From positions 1-23,127 of IMG/VR virus record IMGVR_UViG_3300025781_000081: a stretch of 23,127 nucleotides of DNA. One strand, 5' to 3'. Numbering within the stretch: the first letter of the stretch is position 1; each line of letters begins with the position of its first letter. Shown here one piece after another: positions 5,972-14,617 of this stretch. Both the position numbers and the translations under genes were made by a program. Under the pieces are notes generated by a model. The model had not been told where the DNA came from, searched no databases, and saw only the letters and a list, made by a program, of their open reading frames with translations. The stretch is from a virus.

Positions 5972-6883
5972 TTAGAAAGAACCGCTAGATCCGAATACTC
6001 CGAGGGGATCGGACCATCCAAAGCTGTAACGCTCTCTGGCCTTGTAACGAACGTTCCCTGTATCAAAATCTCCGTCCATTGAATTTTGCAATGGTGTACG
6101 GATGAAGTGCTTCAATCCATTTGGCACGTCTGTGGTCAAGAACCATGCATTAACGTCTGTCAAGAAGTGGTTGATCGCATAGCCTTCGCCGATCGTACCG
6201 TTGTTCTCAATAGCGTTAATGTCATTGTTGTTTGTACCAACACGCAACTTAGTTTCGAGCAAACGGGTTGCTACGAACTGGAGTGAAGGAGGAACAATCA
6301 ACTTCTTGGGTTTAGCGGCGATCAAAAGGCCACGCTCGTCTGTCCAAGCAGCGATCTGAATAACTGCGCTCTCAAGAGAGGTTTCATTCAAGTCAGCTTG
6401 TGTGGAAGGAGTGTTGGCGTTTGTACCACCAGAAACCAAGGGGTGAGCTGTGCTAAACAAAGATACGCCGTCACCACCGAGGTAGGTAGAGGAGAATCCA
6501 TTGTTCAATACTGCAGCAGCTTTAACTTGCTTGGTGTAAGCCATGGCACGAGCCAAGCCTTTGGTGTAACGAGCAGACAAGCTGTCGTACAAGTTATCTT
6601 CAATCGCCTCTTCGGTGATTGAGAAACCCAAAGCAATGGTTTCGTGGTTATAGCGAGTTGTCCATGCCTCTTGTGCATTGTCATAACTGATGGCTGAGCC
6701 CTCGTTCTTGACTGGTGCTGCGGAGAATCCGGACAGTTTTGTTTCCTCTTCAAAGGAACGCTCTGATGTTTCGGTTTCATAAATTTCTTTATGCTCTTCG
6801 CCGTAACGAGCGTATTCCAAACCGAACAATGCGTTCAAGCCTGGGAGGAGTTCTTTCAATAGTTGTGCACGTGAAATAGCCAT
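5972..6883 (-). CDS. Major capsid protein
   Basis: The 303-aa protein has features of a Mu gpT/HK97-like capsid protein as found in environmental phages. These are an N-terminal MAISRAQLLKELLPGLNALFG, an E-loop-like region rich in Glu (YGEEHKEIYETETSERSFEEE, two runs), then ITEEAIEDNLYDSLSARYTKGLARAM, where subunits are probably arranged around a long helix. A beta-rich P-domain follows (LIVPPSLQFVATRLLETKLRVG), ending RYKARERYSFGWSDPLGVFGS. AAGGAG sits ahead of the ATG. Position between scaffold/decoration-like genes and a strong terminator supports a very highly expressed head gene. It would form the icosahedral shell using the HK97 fold; the fold is inferred from homology-like pattern, not shown. 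No protease gene is visible in the window, and the protein is short with no obvious delta domain. Confidence 0.88.
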   Translation of the reverse strand: MAISRAQLLKELLPGLNALFGLEYARYGEEHKEIYETETSERSFEEETKLSGFSAAPVKNEGSAISYDNAQEAWTTRYNHETIALGFSITEEAIEDNLYDSLSARYTKGLARAMAYTKQVKAAAVLNNGFSSTYLGGDGVSLFSTAHPLVSGGTNANTPSTQADLNETSLESAVIQIAAWTDERGLLIAAKPKKLIVPPSLQFVATRLLETKLRVGTNNNDINAIENNGTIGEGYAINHFLTDVNAWFLTTDVPNGLKHFIRTPLQNSMDGDFDTGNVRYKARERYSFGWSDPLGVFGSSGSF

Positions 6884-6896
6884 TTTAACTTACTCC

Positions 6897-7511
6897 TTAA
6901 ACACCAGTGGTGTCAGTGTACTGGTGCAAGTTAAACTTGACCAAAAATTCGTAATAGGTTGTTGATGAGCTATTGGCAGGACCAGTAGCTGTATCAGGAA
7001 CAACGTCAATTACACGGATTGGCAATGTATTAGTAGTATTGGCGGATGTACCGTCGATACCATAATAAGAATCGCCTGTGGTGGTGTTACCAGTCGTAAC
7101 TGAAATAGCTACGTTAGCGCCAACGATAGCACGTGTAAATGCTGTTGGTGTTGTGGTTTGACCATTGGTAGCAACTACCTTGAAGATGGCGTTAGGATCA
7201 TCTACGACATAAGCAAAAGCCATAGCTGTAGATGTAGATGCAGCAGCAGGATAATATTGACCATAAGCAGTTTGACCGCTTGAGTTCACATATGAGCATC
7301 CTACCAATACACCAACGCTGTCTCCAGAGTTAGTAGTTGTCTTGGCAACAATGTAACCGTTGGTGTCAACGGAAACAGTATCACCATTCAGGATAGCGGT
7401 AGCATAGCTAGGCGCTACAGGGATTTGACGGATCGCTCCGGCGTAAGGCAAACCATCAAGTCTATTGAGTGGTTTGAAGCCGTACGTCTTGCTGACGGTT
7501 GGGTAAGCCAT
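6897..7511 (-). CDS. Probable head decoration protein
   Basis: The 204-aa protein starts MAYPTVSKTYGFKPLNRLDGLPYAG, a conserved start in proteins located next to capsid genes. It continues as a Gly/Ser/Thr-rich beta protein (PVAPSYATAILNGDTVSVDT; later VIDVVPDTATGP) and ends in an aromatic EFLVKFNLHQY. AAAGGAG precedes the ATG. It lies 13 bases upstream of the capsid gene in the same transcript, the usual place for a decoration or capsid-stabilising protein. No cysteine-rich or enzymatic motif. The exact capsid-binding role is inference from position and composition. Confidence 0.65.
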   Translation of the reverse strand: MAYPTVSKTYGFKPLNRLDGLPYAGAIRQIPVAPSYATAILNGDTVSVDTNGYIVAKTTTNSGDSVGVLVGCSYVNSSGQTAYGQYYPAAASTSTAMAFAYVVDDPNAIFKVVATNGQTTTPTAFTRAIVGANVAISVTTGNTTTGDSYYGIDGTSANTTNTLPIRVIDVVPDTATGPANSSSTTYYEFLVKFNLHQYTDTTGV

Positions 7512-7530
7512 TTAAGGACTCCTTTAAAAA

Positions 7531-7983
7531 TTAACGACCTAGTGAAACCTCACTGCGTCTGTCTTTAAACAAAGGCATACGAGGATCATTGTTTTTCATG
7601 AACGTGTTGTCAACCGATTCCATCTGGGCCTTATTCTGATTGGCGTAGTACGCCTCACGTTGTTTAAGGAACTCTTCAGGAATACGACATAACAATAAAC
7701 CACCTACTTCAATATTGCCTTTGAAACGACCTTCTTGAGTGGCGTGCATCATCATCTCAGGATAATCTTCTGCTCTCACAGGCTCATATCCCTCACGAAA
7801 CTTAGAAGAAATATTAGCGGGATCGGCAGTGCCCATCATGCTAATACGAATATATCTATGTGTCCAACCAGGTCTAGGATCAGGCATAGGTAGAACTTCA
7901 GGTGGCCTCCAAGACTCGGGTCTGTAGGACTGAACTTCCCTTGTTTCTGTTTCTCTAGGTTTACGCACTTGATTTTCTGCCAT
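7531..7983 (-). CDS. Conserved virion-module protein of unknown function
   Basis: The 150-aa protein has a proline/arginine-rich N-terminus (about residues 1-40) and a compact core with RYIRISMMGTADPANISSKFREGYEPVRAEDYPE, then GGLLLCRIPEEFLKQREAYYANQ and an amphipathic tail. The pattern of an EGY-P-V/ED-P motif is common to small proteins encoded between scaffold and capsid in environmental phages, so I consider it a genuine member of the head module. The start is two bases after the upstream stop, with an AGGTGA element overlapping that stop. It might be a minor head protein or an assembly factor; no specific function is recognised. Confidence 0.7.
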   Translation of the reverse strand: MAENQVRKPRETETREVQSYRPESWRPPEVLPMPDPRPGWTHRYIRISMMGTADPANISSKFREGYEPVRAEDYPEMMMHATQEGRFKGNIEVGGLLLCRIPEEFLKQREAYYANQNKAQMESVDNTFMKNNDPRMPLFKDRRSEVSLGR

Positions 7984-7985
7984 GA

Positions 7986-8927
7986 TTATTCACCTCTTCT
8001 GTTTTGTTTAGCAACCTCTTTAGCATAGACTTCCAAAGGAATTCCAAGCTTTTTGGCGATATTTACCTGTGATGTTGTAAGCACGATCTTTTTGGCCGCT
8101 GTACTTCTTGTCGCAGGTGCAACATTCGATTTCTTAGGTGAAGGAGTCGCATCCACCTGTCTCTCAGACTCGAAAGCATCTGGGAAACGATTACGCATTT
8201 CGGCATCAATCCTCTGGTAATACTCGTCGCTAGTCGGATCAATTCGCTCGTCTTGCGTGAGTTCTTCGTGCAGTGCCAACGCATAACTTGTCATGCGACG
8301 GTTTTGCCCGAACCAGGGATTCCGTGAACGCCAGTTCTCCGTTTTGTGATGGAGCCTTGGTTGTTCCGGTTGCCGTTGTTGTATTTGTACCTCAGTTTGA
8401 GATTCTTGTAAAGGGGTAGGTTTAAAGTTCGCAATCTTGTCGGCTTTTAACACGACTGTAGTAAGCTCCCTTTGCGCCTCAGCAATAGCGCCTGAGTCCC
8501 CCGATTCATAGGCAATGCGCATCTTGGCTTCCGCCATTGCAATCTCATTGTCTACGACTTTCTTAGCCTGTTCTAAAAGAGCAGTGTGCCCTTGGTTCAA
8601 AGAACCCTTGAGCTTCTTGTTCTCTTCTAGTACAGCCTGAGCCAGCTTCAGTGCTTCTTCACGTTCACGAGCTGCAGCTTCTTTAGCTCTGCGCTCTTCG
8701 TGATAGCCCTTTGTGAAATGCTGGATGCGCTTCTTAACGCTTTCGTTGTAACTTTCCAACTCTTCGTCCGAAAAGTCCTTGGGCGCTTCAGCCATAGGCT
8801 TGCGTCCTCTGTCTTCTGGAGGAGTGTCGTCAACTACTTCCACTTCTGGTTCATCCTCTAATTCGAAGGAAACGTCGTTTCCATTTTCATCAGGGAATTT
8901 GTAAGGTTTAGTATCTAAATCAGCCAT
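7986..8927 (-). CDS. Scaffold-like coiled-coil protein
   Basis: The 313-aa protein has the layout of a phage scaffolding protein. There is an acidic, likely disordered N-terminus (residues 1-55, many Glu/Asp), a long charged helix/coiled coil (about 60-165, KRIQHFTKGYHEERRAKEAA and following), a Gln/Pro-rich linker with RNPWFG, and a basic C-terminal segment ending VYAKEVAKQNRRGE that could contact the capsid shell. AAGGA precedes the ATG. It sits between the GroES-like gene and head genes, upstream of the capsid gene, matching the usual order. No protease active site is evident. The role, to nucleate and shape the procapsid, is inferred from architecture and context. Confidence 0.75.
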   Translation of the reverse strand: MADLDTKPYKFPDENGNDVSFELEDEPEVEVVDDTPPEDRGRKPMAEAPKDFSDEELESYNESVKKRIQHFTKGYHEERRAKEAAAREREEALKLAQAVLEENKKLKGSLNQGHTALLEQAKKVVDNEIAMAEAKMRIAYESGDSGAIAEAQRELTTVVLKADKIANFKPTPLQESQTEVQIQQRQPEQPRLHHKTENWRSRNPWFGQNRRMTSYALALHEELTQDERIDPTSDEYYQRIDAEMRNRFPDAFESERQVDATPSPKKSNVAPATRSTAAKKIVLTTSQVNIAKKLGIPLEVYAKEVAKQNRRGE

Positions 8928-8936
8928 GTTAGTTCC

Positions 8937-9341
8937 TTATGCTGCACGTGAAATACCACGGGGATCTTGCACAACCGCTTCAACTTGATCATCTTTAATG
9001 ATCCTAAACTCTTTACCATGTATCTTGATTCGTGTTCCAGTATTGGGACGAACAATTACAAAGTCACCTTTCTGGCAAGATGGTCCACTTGGGAATCTTG
9101 ACTTATCGGCGTAAGCGTCAGGGCCTAACTCAATCACAAATAATACTGGTGACAGTACTTCTTCATAATGAATAGTGGTCCCAGCTTTGACCAATCCGCT
9201 CTCATACTCTTCATCGATGTCCGGTAAAACCGTTAGCAAATGAAATGTCTTGGGCGCAGGAATTTGTCTGGCTTTCTCTTCAGGCGTTTGGGGTAACGTT
9301 GTCGCAGTTTTCCCGTCTTGGCTAATCAATAATTCACTCAT
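8937..9341 (-). CDS. GroES-like co-chaperonin
   Basis: I start at the ATG at 9341, preceded by AAGGAAG at eight-base spacing. An in-frame start 12 codons upstream lies within the neighbouring gene and has no such site. The product is 134 aa. The core from about residue 40 matches the Cpn10 fold pattern: SGLVKAGTTIHYEEVLSPVL, FVIELGPDAY (the VLAVG-like turn), KGDFVIVRPNTGTRIKIHG (the GDIVIF-type strand), then KEFRIIKDDQVEAVV (the E-I-L-D-I-AVV ending). The N-terminal ~35 residues (QTPEEKARQIPAPKTFHLL) are an extension not found in GroES. The mobile-loop region is short. It probably works with the host GroEL to fold capsid proteins, as T4 gp31 does. Assignment is by pattern, not search. Confidence 0.72.
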   Translation of the reverse strand: MSELLISQDGKTATTLPQTPEEKARQIPAPKTFHLLTVLPDIDEEYESGLVKAGTTIHYEEVLSPVLFVIELGPDAYADKSRFPSGPSCQKGDFVIVRPNTGTRIKIHGKEFRIIKDDQVEAVVQDPRGISRAA

Positions 9342-9531
9342 CGTCGTCTTCCTTAAATCTCCGCACGAGGTCTTCAATCTCTTGTTGGCAGGTAGCTAGA
9401 CCTCGGATCACCCCCACCAATTCACGATAGGCGGCGTAATCGCTTACCCCACCATTCGCTATTACTTCAGTAATTTCGTCCTGACGAGTACGGACTTTCT
9501 TACTGAGATGTTCTAATATTTGTTGATTCAT
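9334..9531 (-). CDS. Small acidic helical protein downstream of portal
   Basis: The 65-aa protein is mainly helical: IL-HLSKKVRTRQDEITEVIANGG, then AYRELVGVIRGLATCQQEIEDLVRRFKEDDDE. Its ATG overlaps the portal stop as TAATG, and its end overlaps the co-chaperonin start by eight bases, so the three genes are tightly coupled. The size, helical character and position suggest a portal- or scaffold-associated factor, but there is no motif to prove it. Function unknown. Confidence 0.7.
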   Translation of the reverse strand: MNQQILEHLSKKVRTRQDEITEVIANGGVSDYAAYRELVGVIRGLATCQQEIEDLVRRFKEDDDE

Positions 9532-12017
9532 TATTCACCCCTTTTAGGCTGATTTAAACTGGCTTGTGCTCTGGCCATATCAATGGCTGCTTTCATGCGG
9601 GCTTCTTGTTCAGCCTGACGGATTTTCTGTGCATGCAACTGCTCATTCATAACCATCTCTTGCTGATGTGCCTGAGCCGATTGTTGAATTTCTTGGATTT
9701 TTGCAGCTGCTATAGCTTGTGGGTTATTACCCTGGGCTGCTTGTGCTTTCAACTGCAGTTCGGCTTGCTTGATCTGTAGATCGCCTTGGACCTTCTGTGC
9801 CTTTGTCTGTGCTTCCATCTGAGCAATCTGGAGCTGTGCCTGTTGCATTTGAACCATAGGATCTTGTGCCTGCTGCTGCGCTTGCTGCTGAGCTGCCTGA
9901 CCTTTGGACATTTGGAGAACCTGTTGAGCTGCCTGAGCAACCAGCTTGGCCAACTGAACTTCCATATCCTCTGGCAATTCTGCGTCTGGCTTGGGCAAGT
10001 TAACACCCAATTGTTGTTCAATCTTAGCTCTATACTGGAATGCCAAGTGCTCGGCAATGTGAGCCATGATTGCACCCTGCATCTGCTGGGCCATAGGACT
10101 CTGACCGATTTGAGCCATGAGTAAAGGATCGCTCATCATCGCTGAGTGAACTGCAATATGGGCGTCGTGGTCCTGATAGATAAAAGCTTTTGTAGGCTTT
10201 CCAGTCAAGAACGACATGTTCTCGGATACTGGATCCCTTGGCTTCTGGTCATCATCAGTGGGCACAAGTTTGTCTGCATTCTTGATACCCAAGACTTCCA
10301 ACATCTGTCTATGTAGATTAGGCAAGTTATAAATCTGGGGCGCTTGCTGTGCCATCTGCATAGCAGCTTGGTACTGCATGATTCTCTGAGCCATCGTAGA
10401 GGAATTTGGATCTGACACGGGGATAATTTCCACCGCATCATAGTCCTCTTGCTTGGCTTTTCTATCTGCAGTCGACGGCAGATACTCATAACGCTTAGGA
10501 GCAAAGTCTCTAATGATGTCCTTGAGTAACTTGAACTCTTGTTTCATGGAGTAGTGTACTCGGGCCTGTACAGCCGACATGGTTTTAAGCTGTCTCTCCA
10601 ACAAAGCCAGCGTAGTTCCCACAGGAGCATTGGCCGACATATCAGAAATATTCATGTCGCTGATCGCACCAAGCTTCCTTGCCTCGTCAGTGATCGTGGC
10701 CAACAAGCCAGCCAATACTTGACTGGGTTCTTTGTAAGGCAAGGTCATGATGTTGTCTTTGATCGACCCGCTCGGTACGTCTACATCCCTGAATTCTCCT
10801 GGAGCAATCGGGGTATCATCCCCTTTTACCCTCAATCCACGTGACTTTAGACCACCAGGTAGGTTAGCCAGTGATCCGGCATCTACCAACTGGCGAATGA
10901 TCATGGTTCCAGCACGGGCATATCCACCAATCAGGTGAATCAGACCAAAACCGTACGCTCCAAATCCAGGAATGTAGGTATATTGAACAAAATGCTGGCG
11001 TTTTAGGCGCTTTTTATCCCCATCTGTCCAGTTTCTGCGGATAGCAAGGACCTTTTGGGTACCTCTGTCTACTGTAATCACGTACGGCAGGGCGATTTCG
11101 TCCTCATCTTCATAGCCAGGTAGGTTGTAATCGACGTGGACTTCAAAAATTGAGTATCTGTCATCGTCAGTAATCGAGTATCCAGCCTCATCAGCCTTCT
11201 TTTTTTCAATATCTGTGGGTATTTGAACGGGTTCACCGAGCTCAATTTCCCTATAAAACCCCTCAACTTGGAGCTTTTTGATGTCGTTTTTGGTCTTTCT
11301 CATCACATGAGTGACCCGTTCACAGTGCATAACACCGCTAGAACCGTACGGCATGATCAAATCTTCAGCGCCAACATACATGGCAACCGCTCTACCCAGT
11401 GCTGGATCAGGGTAAATCTTCTTAAAAGCAGACCCAATTAGGCCCAAATTCAGCAATAAACGCTCATGTTCTGGCCTATATTCCAGCATTACATCGGTCA
11501 GTTCGTAGTTCATATCCTCCTGAACACGCTCTGCCATCTCTTGTTTTAACTGGTCAATAGCACCAATAATTTGGGTTTTTACAGGGCCAGCAGCGGGAAA
11601 ACACTCTCCAATCGTCTCGCTCTGGAACCTGATCGCAGCTTCAGTCAGTACTGTAGAGAAAACACCACACGCCCCATTCCAGGGTTCGGTCCTTTCCTCA
11701 TACTTCATGCCCAATACTTCTAGGCCCTTTACATATGTCTCAGCCCAATCCTTACGGCTATAGATATCCTGATCTACTAATTCAATCAGTTCAGCTGCAA
11801 TCGAATTCAGTTCGCCTTCGTCAAGGTCATCAGCCAGGTTAGCGTAGAAGTCGTCGTTGTGATTAATCGATTTATTAGGCTCTAAGTCAATATCGATCCC
11901 ACCGATACCGATGTGCATCTCTTCTGGGTCTTGGACTTCGATCTCAATATCAGGCTGTGGGCTGACATCTAAAGGAGGCACATCTGTATACAAAGCTTTG
12001 TCAAAATTGGTTGCCAT
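9531..12017 (-). CDS. Portal protein
   Basis: The 828-aa protein is located just downstream of the large terminase and is the largest structural gene here. The portal core (about 80-640) includes DWAETYVKGLEVLGMKYEER followed by TEPWNGACGVFSTVLTEAAIRF, a conserved block of P22-like portals, then PGGLKSRGLRVKGDDTPIAP and SANAPVGTTLALLERQLKTM, the kind of segment that forms the crown-proximal wing and stem. The C-terminal ~150 residues are extremely Gln/Ala/Met-rich coiled coil (QAAQQVLQMSKGQAAQQQAQ). Such an extended barrel-like tail is seen in some podovirus portals. It forms the dodecameric ring for DNA entry. The length is slightly above the P22 portal. The assignment rests on gene order plus conserved pattern. 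Confidence 0.85.
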   Translation of the reverse strand: MATNFDKALYTDVPPLDVSPQPDIEIEVQDPEEMHIGIGGIDIDLEPNKSINHNDDFYANLADDLDEGELNSIAAELIELVDQDIYSRKDWAETYVKGLEVLGMKYEERTEPWNGACGVFSTVLTEAAIRFQSETIGECFPAAGPVKTQIIGAIDQLKQEMAERVQEDMNYELTDVMLEYRPEHERLLLNLGLIGSAFKKIYPDPALGRAVAMYVGAEDLIMPYGSSGVMHCERVTHVMRKTKNDIKKLQVEGFYREIELGEPVQIPTDIEKKKADEAGYSITDDDRYSIFEVHVDYNLPGYEDEDEIALPYVITVDRGTQKVLAIRRNWTDGDKKRLKRQHFVQYTYIPGFGAYGFGLIHLIGGYARAGTMIIRQLVDAGSLANLPGGLKSRGLRVKGDDTPIAPGEFRDVDVPSGSIKDNIMTLPYKEPSQVLAGLLATITDEARKLGAISDMNISDMSANAPVGTTLALLERQLKTMSAVQARVHYSMKQEFKLLKDIIRDFAPKRYEYLPSTADRKAKQEDYDAVEIIPVSDPNSSTMAQRIMQYQAAMQMAQQAPQIYNLPNLHRQMLEVLGIKNADKLVPTDDDQKPRDPVSENMSFLTGKPTKAFIYQDHDAHIAVHSAMMSDPLLMAQIGQSPMAQQMQGAIMAHIAEHLAFQYRAKIEQQLGVNLPKPDAELPEDMEVQLAKLVAQAAQQVLQMSKGQAAQQQAQQQAQDPMVQMQQAQLQIAQMEAQTKAQKVQGDLQIKQAELQLKAQAAQGNNPQAIAAAKIQEIQQSAQAHQQEMVMNEQLHAQKIRQAEQEARMKAAIDMARAQASLNQPKRGE
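10464..10483 (-). repeat. Dispersed 20-bp palindrome, copy 4
   Basis: ATCTGCAGTCGACGGCAGAT on the plus strand; reading the minus strand gives ATCTGCCGTCGACTGCAGAT, matching the strong half-site exactly and the weak half at most positions. It lies within the portal gene and encodes STADR in a different frame from copies 1 and 3, so a shared peptide cannot explain all copies. Confidence 0.75.
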
Positions 12018-12025
12018 AATGGTTC

Positions 12026-13504
12026 CTAGTAATACGCTCTCTTGCGTCTAAAGTAAGTAGGCTCGTCCTCTTCGTCAGAGTCAAGCCTGAGAAATCCGCC
12101 CTTCCTGAATCTTATCAGAGCCTGACTGGTACTGTCCACGTAATCATCGTGCTCGGCATTGGGAAACCTAGCAACCTCTTCAATCACTTCATCAGCCCAT
12201 GACATCTCAGGAGCCCATACTTTACCCGACTTGAACAAATCAGTCACCGAGTTTAACCTAACAAACTTGTCATTTCCCCTTACCGGCGTATATTCATAGA
12301 TCGGTATTCCCATCCTCTGCAACTCATATATTAGAGGAGCACCAGCTGCTTTAGCCTCCACAATACAAGTGTCCGGCTCCCAATCCTTATACGCCTGATG
12401 TGCAGCACGCTTCAGTTCAGGAAACTCATACTTATCCCTGAACGCATCCAACAAGATGATATTAATATCTTTCGGGTCTTCATTTAGGTGGAATATCCCC
12501 CATGTCGTACACGCAGAATAGTCAGCCCTATCTGATTTAGTAAACGCCGTATCCCAGCTCTGGAGAATGAATTCACAAGTAGGAGCAGCGTTCCCAGTCC
12601 ACCTCTTCCACCATTCTCTCTTAACGATCGCACCTTCTTCACCTGTCGGAGTCTGTTGGTATTGTGCGTTCCACTTATATATACCAATCTCTTCCTTTAC
12701 CGCCAAGAGTTCTTTGAGGGGCCAGAATTCAGGCCATAGAGGATTACCGCTTGGCATAATAGCGGGCAATTCAATCACCTCCCACTCTTCGCCACTAGAA
12801 CTCTTCAGTATCTTCCCGGTCAAATCCCTATCCGACCAGCGGGTCATCACCAGACAAATCGCTCCTCCTGGCTGTAAACGTTGACGTGGACCAGACGTAT
12901 ACCACTCATAAACGTTATCAAATACTTCCGGATCGTTACTTGCGAGCTTAGCTTCCTGTTCAGAATGGGGGTCGTCGATGATCAATAAATCCGCACCCTT
13001 ACCTGTTACCGTACCTCCCACACCGATCGCAAAATAATCTCCACCCCTATTGGTCGCCCATCTACCCGCAGCTTTACTATCCGACTGTAGTCCTATCCCA
13101 GGAAAGACACTCTGATACTGAGGCGAGTCAACCAGGTTCCTGACCTTACGTCCAAAGCCAACAGCCAAGTCAGCCGTATTGGAACACTGGATTACTTTCT
13201 TCTGCGGGAATTTTCCTAGAAACCAAGAGGGAAACAGATTACTAGCAAATTCAGATTTGGTATGACGAGGACCTAGGTTAATGATCAGTCTCTTCAATTC
13301 ACCAGCAGCTATTCTCTCAAAGCATTTAGCCATGACAGCGTGGTGTCTACCGTGGATAAAGCCCGGCCACATCATCTTTACATAATGCAAAAAGTTCTCC
13401 TGAGCCTTTTCCCGCTCAATCGCTTCCCGGTATTCCGTCACCTGCGTCAGAAGAACTTCTGCATCTTCCTTGTCCAGCTTTCCTAATAGGTCATCTAATT
13501 TCAT
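12026..13504 (-). CDS. terL: Terminase large subunit
   Basis: The 492-aa protein has both terminase domains. The ATPase: Walker-A-like GPRHTKSE (78-85) after LIIN, Walker B LLIIDDPH (173-180, D177/D178), a TRWSDRD coupling motif (221-227) and an ELPAIM box. The nuclease: QSWDTAFTKSDRADYS starting near 315 (D318 as metal ligand), IVEAKAAGAPL (E near 390) and AEHDDYVDSTSQAL (D453/D454). It packages DNA into the procapsid through the portal. The ATG overlaps the stop of the LexA-like gene by four bases. The length is typical of the family. No frameshift or lost catalytic residue is seen. Confidence 0.93.
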   Translation of the reverse strand: MKLDDLLGKLDKEDAEVLLTQVTEYREAIEREKAQENFLHYVKMMWPGFIHGRHHAVMAKCFERIAAGELKRLIINLGPRHTKSEFASNLFPSWFLGKFPQKKVIQCSNTADLAVGFGRKVRNLVDSPQYQSVFPGIGLQSDSKAAGRWATNRGGDYFAIGVGGTVTGKGADLLIIDDPHSEQEAKLASNDPEVFDNVYEWYTSGPRQRLQPGGAICLVMTRWSDRDLTGKILKSSSGEEWEVIELPAIMPSGNPLWPEFWPLKELLAVKEEIGIYKWNAQYQQTPTGEEGAIVKREWWKRWTGNAAPTCEFILQSWDTAFTKSDRADYSACTTWGIFHLNEDPKDINIILLDAFRDKYEFPELKRAAHQAYKDWEPDTCIVEAKAAGAPLIYELQRMGIPIYEYTPVRGNDKFVRLNSVTDLFKSGKVWAPEMSWADEVIEEVARFPNAEHDDYVDSTSQALIRFRKGGFLRLDSDEEDEPTYFRRKRAYY

Positions 13505-13827
13505 TCCAGATTCCTAAAGTTAATATACACCGGCCTAACACTTCTTTCCATTCCCTTCACTTGCTTTAACACCCCAAGCCTAATCAACCGCTTAATGGTC
13601 TGATGCACATTCCCCAAGCTCCCCTTCTTCCTATAAGCAGCAATCTCCCTATAGCTCGGTGCAAAGCCATACATCTTCCAATACTCATCTATATACAAAA
13701 ACACTTCCTTCTGTACAGGCGTCATCTCTAATCCCTTCGCTTCCTCTTTCGTATAGTCACGCTTCTTCGCAACCATCTCCAGGTTAACTAAAATTTTTTT
13801 TGTATATTTTTTTTGCACTTTAGCCAT
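13501..13827 (-). CDS. LexA-N-terminal-like winged helix-turn-helix protein
   Basis: Residues about 36-100 of 108 match the LexA DNA-binding domain: MTPVQKEVFLYIDEYWKMYG, FAPSYREIAAYRKKGS (the recognition-helix region), then NVHQTIKRLIRLGVLKQVKG and a wing-like RSVRPVYI. There is no C-terminal peptidase, so this is not a self-cleaving LexA. The N-terminal ~35 residues are strongly basic; two runs of eight A (codons 5-7 and 10-12 area) lie in its first 12 codons. It is wedged between the small and large terminase genes, overlapping the large one by four bases. It may bind phage DNA at the packaging site or act as a local repressor. Both roles are inference. Confidence 0.8.
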   Translation of the reverse strand: MAKVQKKYTKKILVNLEMVAKKRDYTKEEAKGLEMTPVQKEVFLYIDEYWKMYGFAPSYREIAAYRKKGSLGNVHQTIKRLIRLGVLKQVKGMERSVRPVYINFRNLE

Positions 13828-13833
13828 AAAGAC

Positions 13834-14583
13834 CTACCGGGGGGTGTCCCCTTCCCCGGGTATCTGCAGTCCGACTGCAGATGGATTGCTATCTGCATCA
13901 GAATCTGATAATTGATTGGATTGTTCGTGTGGAATAGTATGCAATTCTGCGTAGGGTGCGTCAGAATCAAAAGTGGGGTCTGGGGTATCGGTGGGTTTGT
14001 CGTCCTCAGAATTTTCGGATCCCATAGTAAGCTCGGCCAATAAGGAAGTGGCATCCTTCTCAATAACGTCCTCAATATCTCCCGACATCAATCCCTTTAT
14101 TTCCTGCAATATTTTGGCCTTGATATCCTCACTTGAATGGATAACTTTTGTCTCGGATCGATGAGTGAACAATGAAACGTCCGTCATTTGTCCGATTATC
14201 TTACTGGCTTGAATCTTTGCCTGTGGCTTGGCATCAGGATCCGTCAACACGTTTACCAGGGAAGTAATGGCCAAGGATCGAAGGGATTCGGCATTTTGGT
14301 ATTTCATCGCCTCATTAGCCTGTTGAATGGCTTGTATGGTTAAACTAACGTGGGGCTTAGATTTAACCCTGTGAGCGCTAACCTTTACGTTATCCGGCTT
14401 GGCCTTTGTGTTATACGCTTTCCTGTAAGCTACTGTTGCTGGCTCACCTAGTGCGACTTGTTCAGCGAATGCTCTTTCTTTCGCTGTCAGCTGTGACTTT
14501 GGGATATGCAATATCTGATTGATGCTTTGTTCTTTTAGAGCATCTCTTAACTGTTTACGGCTTGGTTTATTGATTGTTTCCAT
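13834..14583 (-). CDS. terS: Terminase small subunit
   Basis: The 249-aa protein carries the small-terminase core at about residues 33-90: LTAKERAFAEQVALGEPATV, then AYRKAYNTKAKPDNVKVSAHRVKSKPHVSLTIQAI. This is the Terminase_2 pattern of a helix-turn-helix for recognition of packaging sites. The middle (about 90-170) is helical and suggests oligomerisation, while the last ~70 residues are acidic, Asp/Ser/Pro-rich and likely disordered. The extreme C-terminus is encoded by a perfect copy of the 20-bp palindrome family (13862-13882). The gene opens the rightward end of the late operon; no good ribosome binding site is seen, so the start is less certain than the identity. Confidence 0.82.
   Translation of the reverse strand: METINKPSRKQLRDALKEQSINQILHIPKSQLTAKERAFAEQVALGEPATVAYRKAYNTKAKPDNVKVSAHRVKSKPHVSLTIQAIQQANEAMKYQNAESLRSLAITSLVNVLTDPDAKPQAKIQASKIIGQMTDVSLFTHRSETKVIHSSEDIKAKILQEIKGLMSGDIEDVIEKDATSLLAELTMGSENSEDDKPTDTPDPTFDSDAPYAELHTIPHEQSNQLSDSDADSNPSAVGLQIPGEGDTPR
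13862..13882. repeat. Dispersed palindrome, copy 5 (perfect 10+1+10)
   Basis: Two perfect arms, ATCTGCAGTC and GACTGCAGAT, flank a single C. This copy has two strong half-sites (the others have one strong and one weak), with one extra base at the centre. It lies in the last codons of the small terminase, 30 bases from its stop, near the expected place of packaging recognition signals. A further ATCTGCAT half-like sequence occurs at 13891. Confidence 0.85.
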
Positions 14584-14617
14584 ATATTCGATTAAAGCAG
14601 AACATTAGATAAATTCT

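Noticed and set aside
10539-11441. Plus-strand ORFs inside the portal gene
   Set aside because: No ribosome binding sites and low-complexity composition; shadows of the portal gene.
13788-14075. Out-of-frame ORF overlapping the small terminase end and the LexA-like gene start
   Set aside because: Proline/threonine-rich shadow of two better supported genes, no ribosome binding site.
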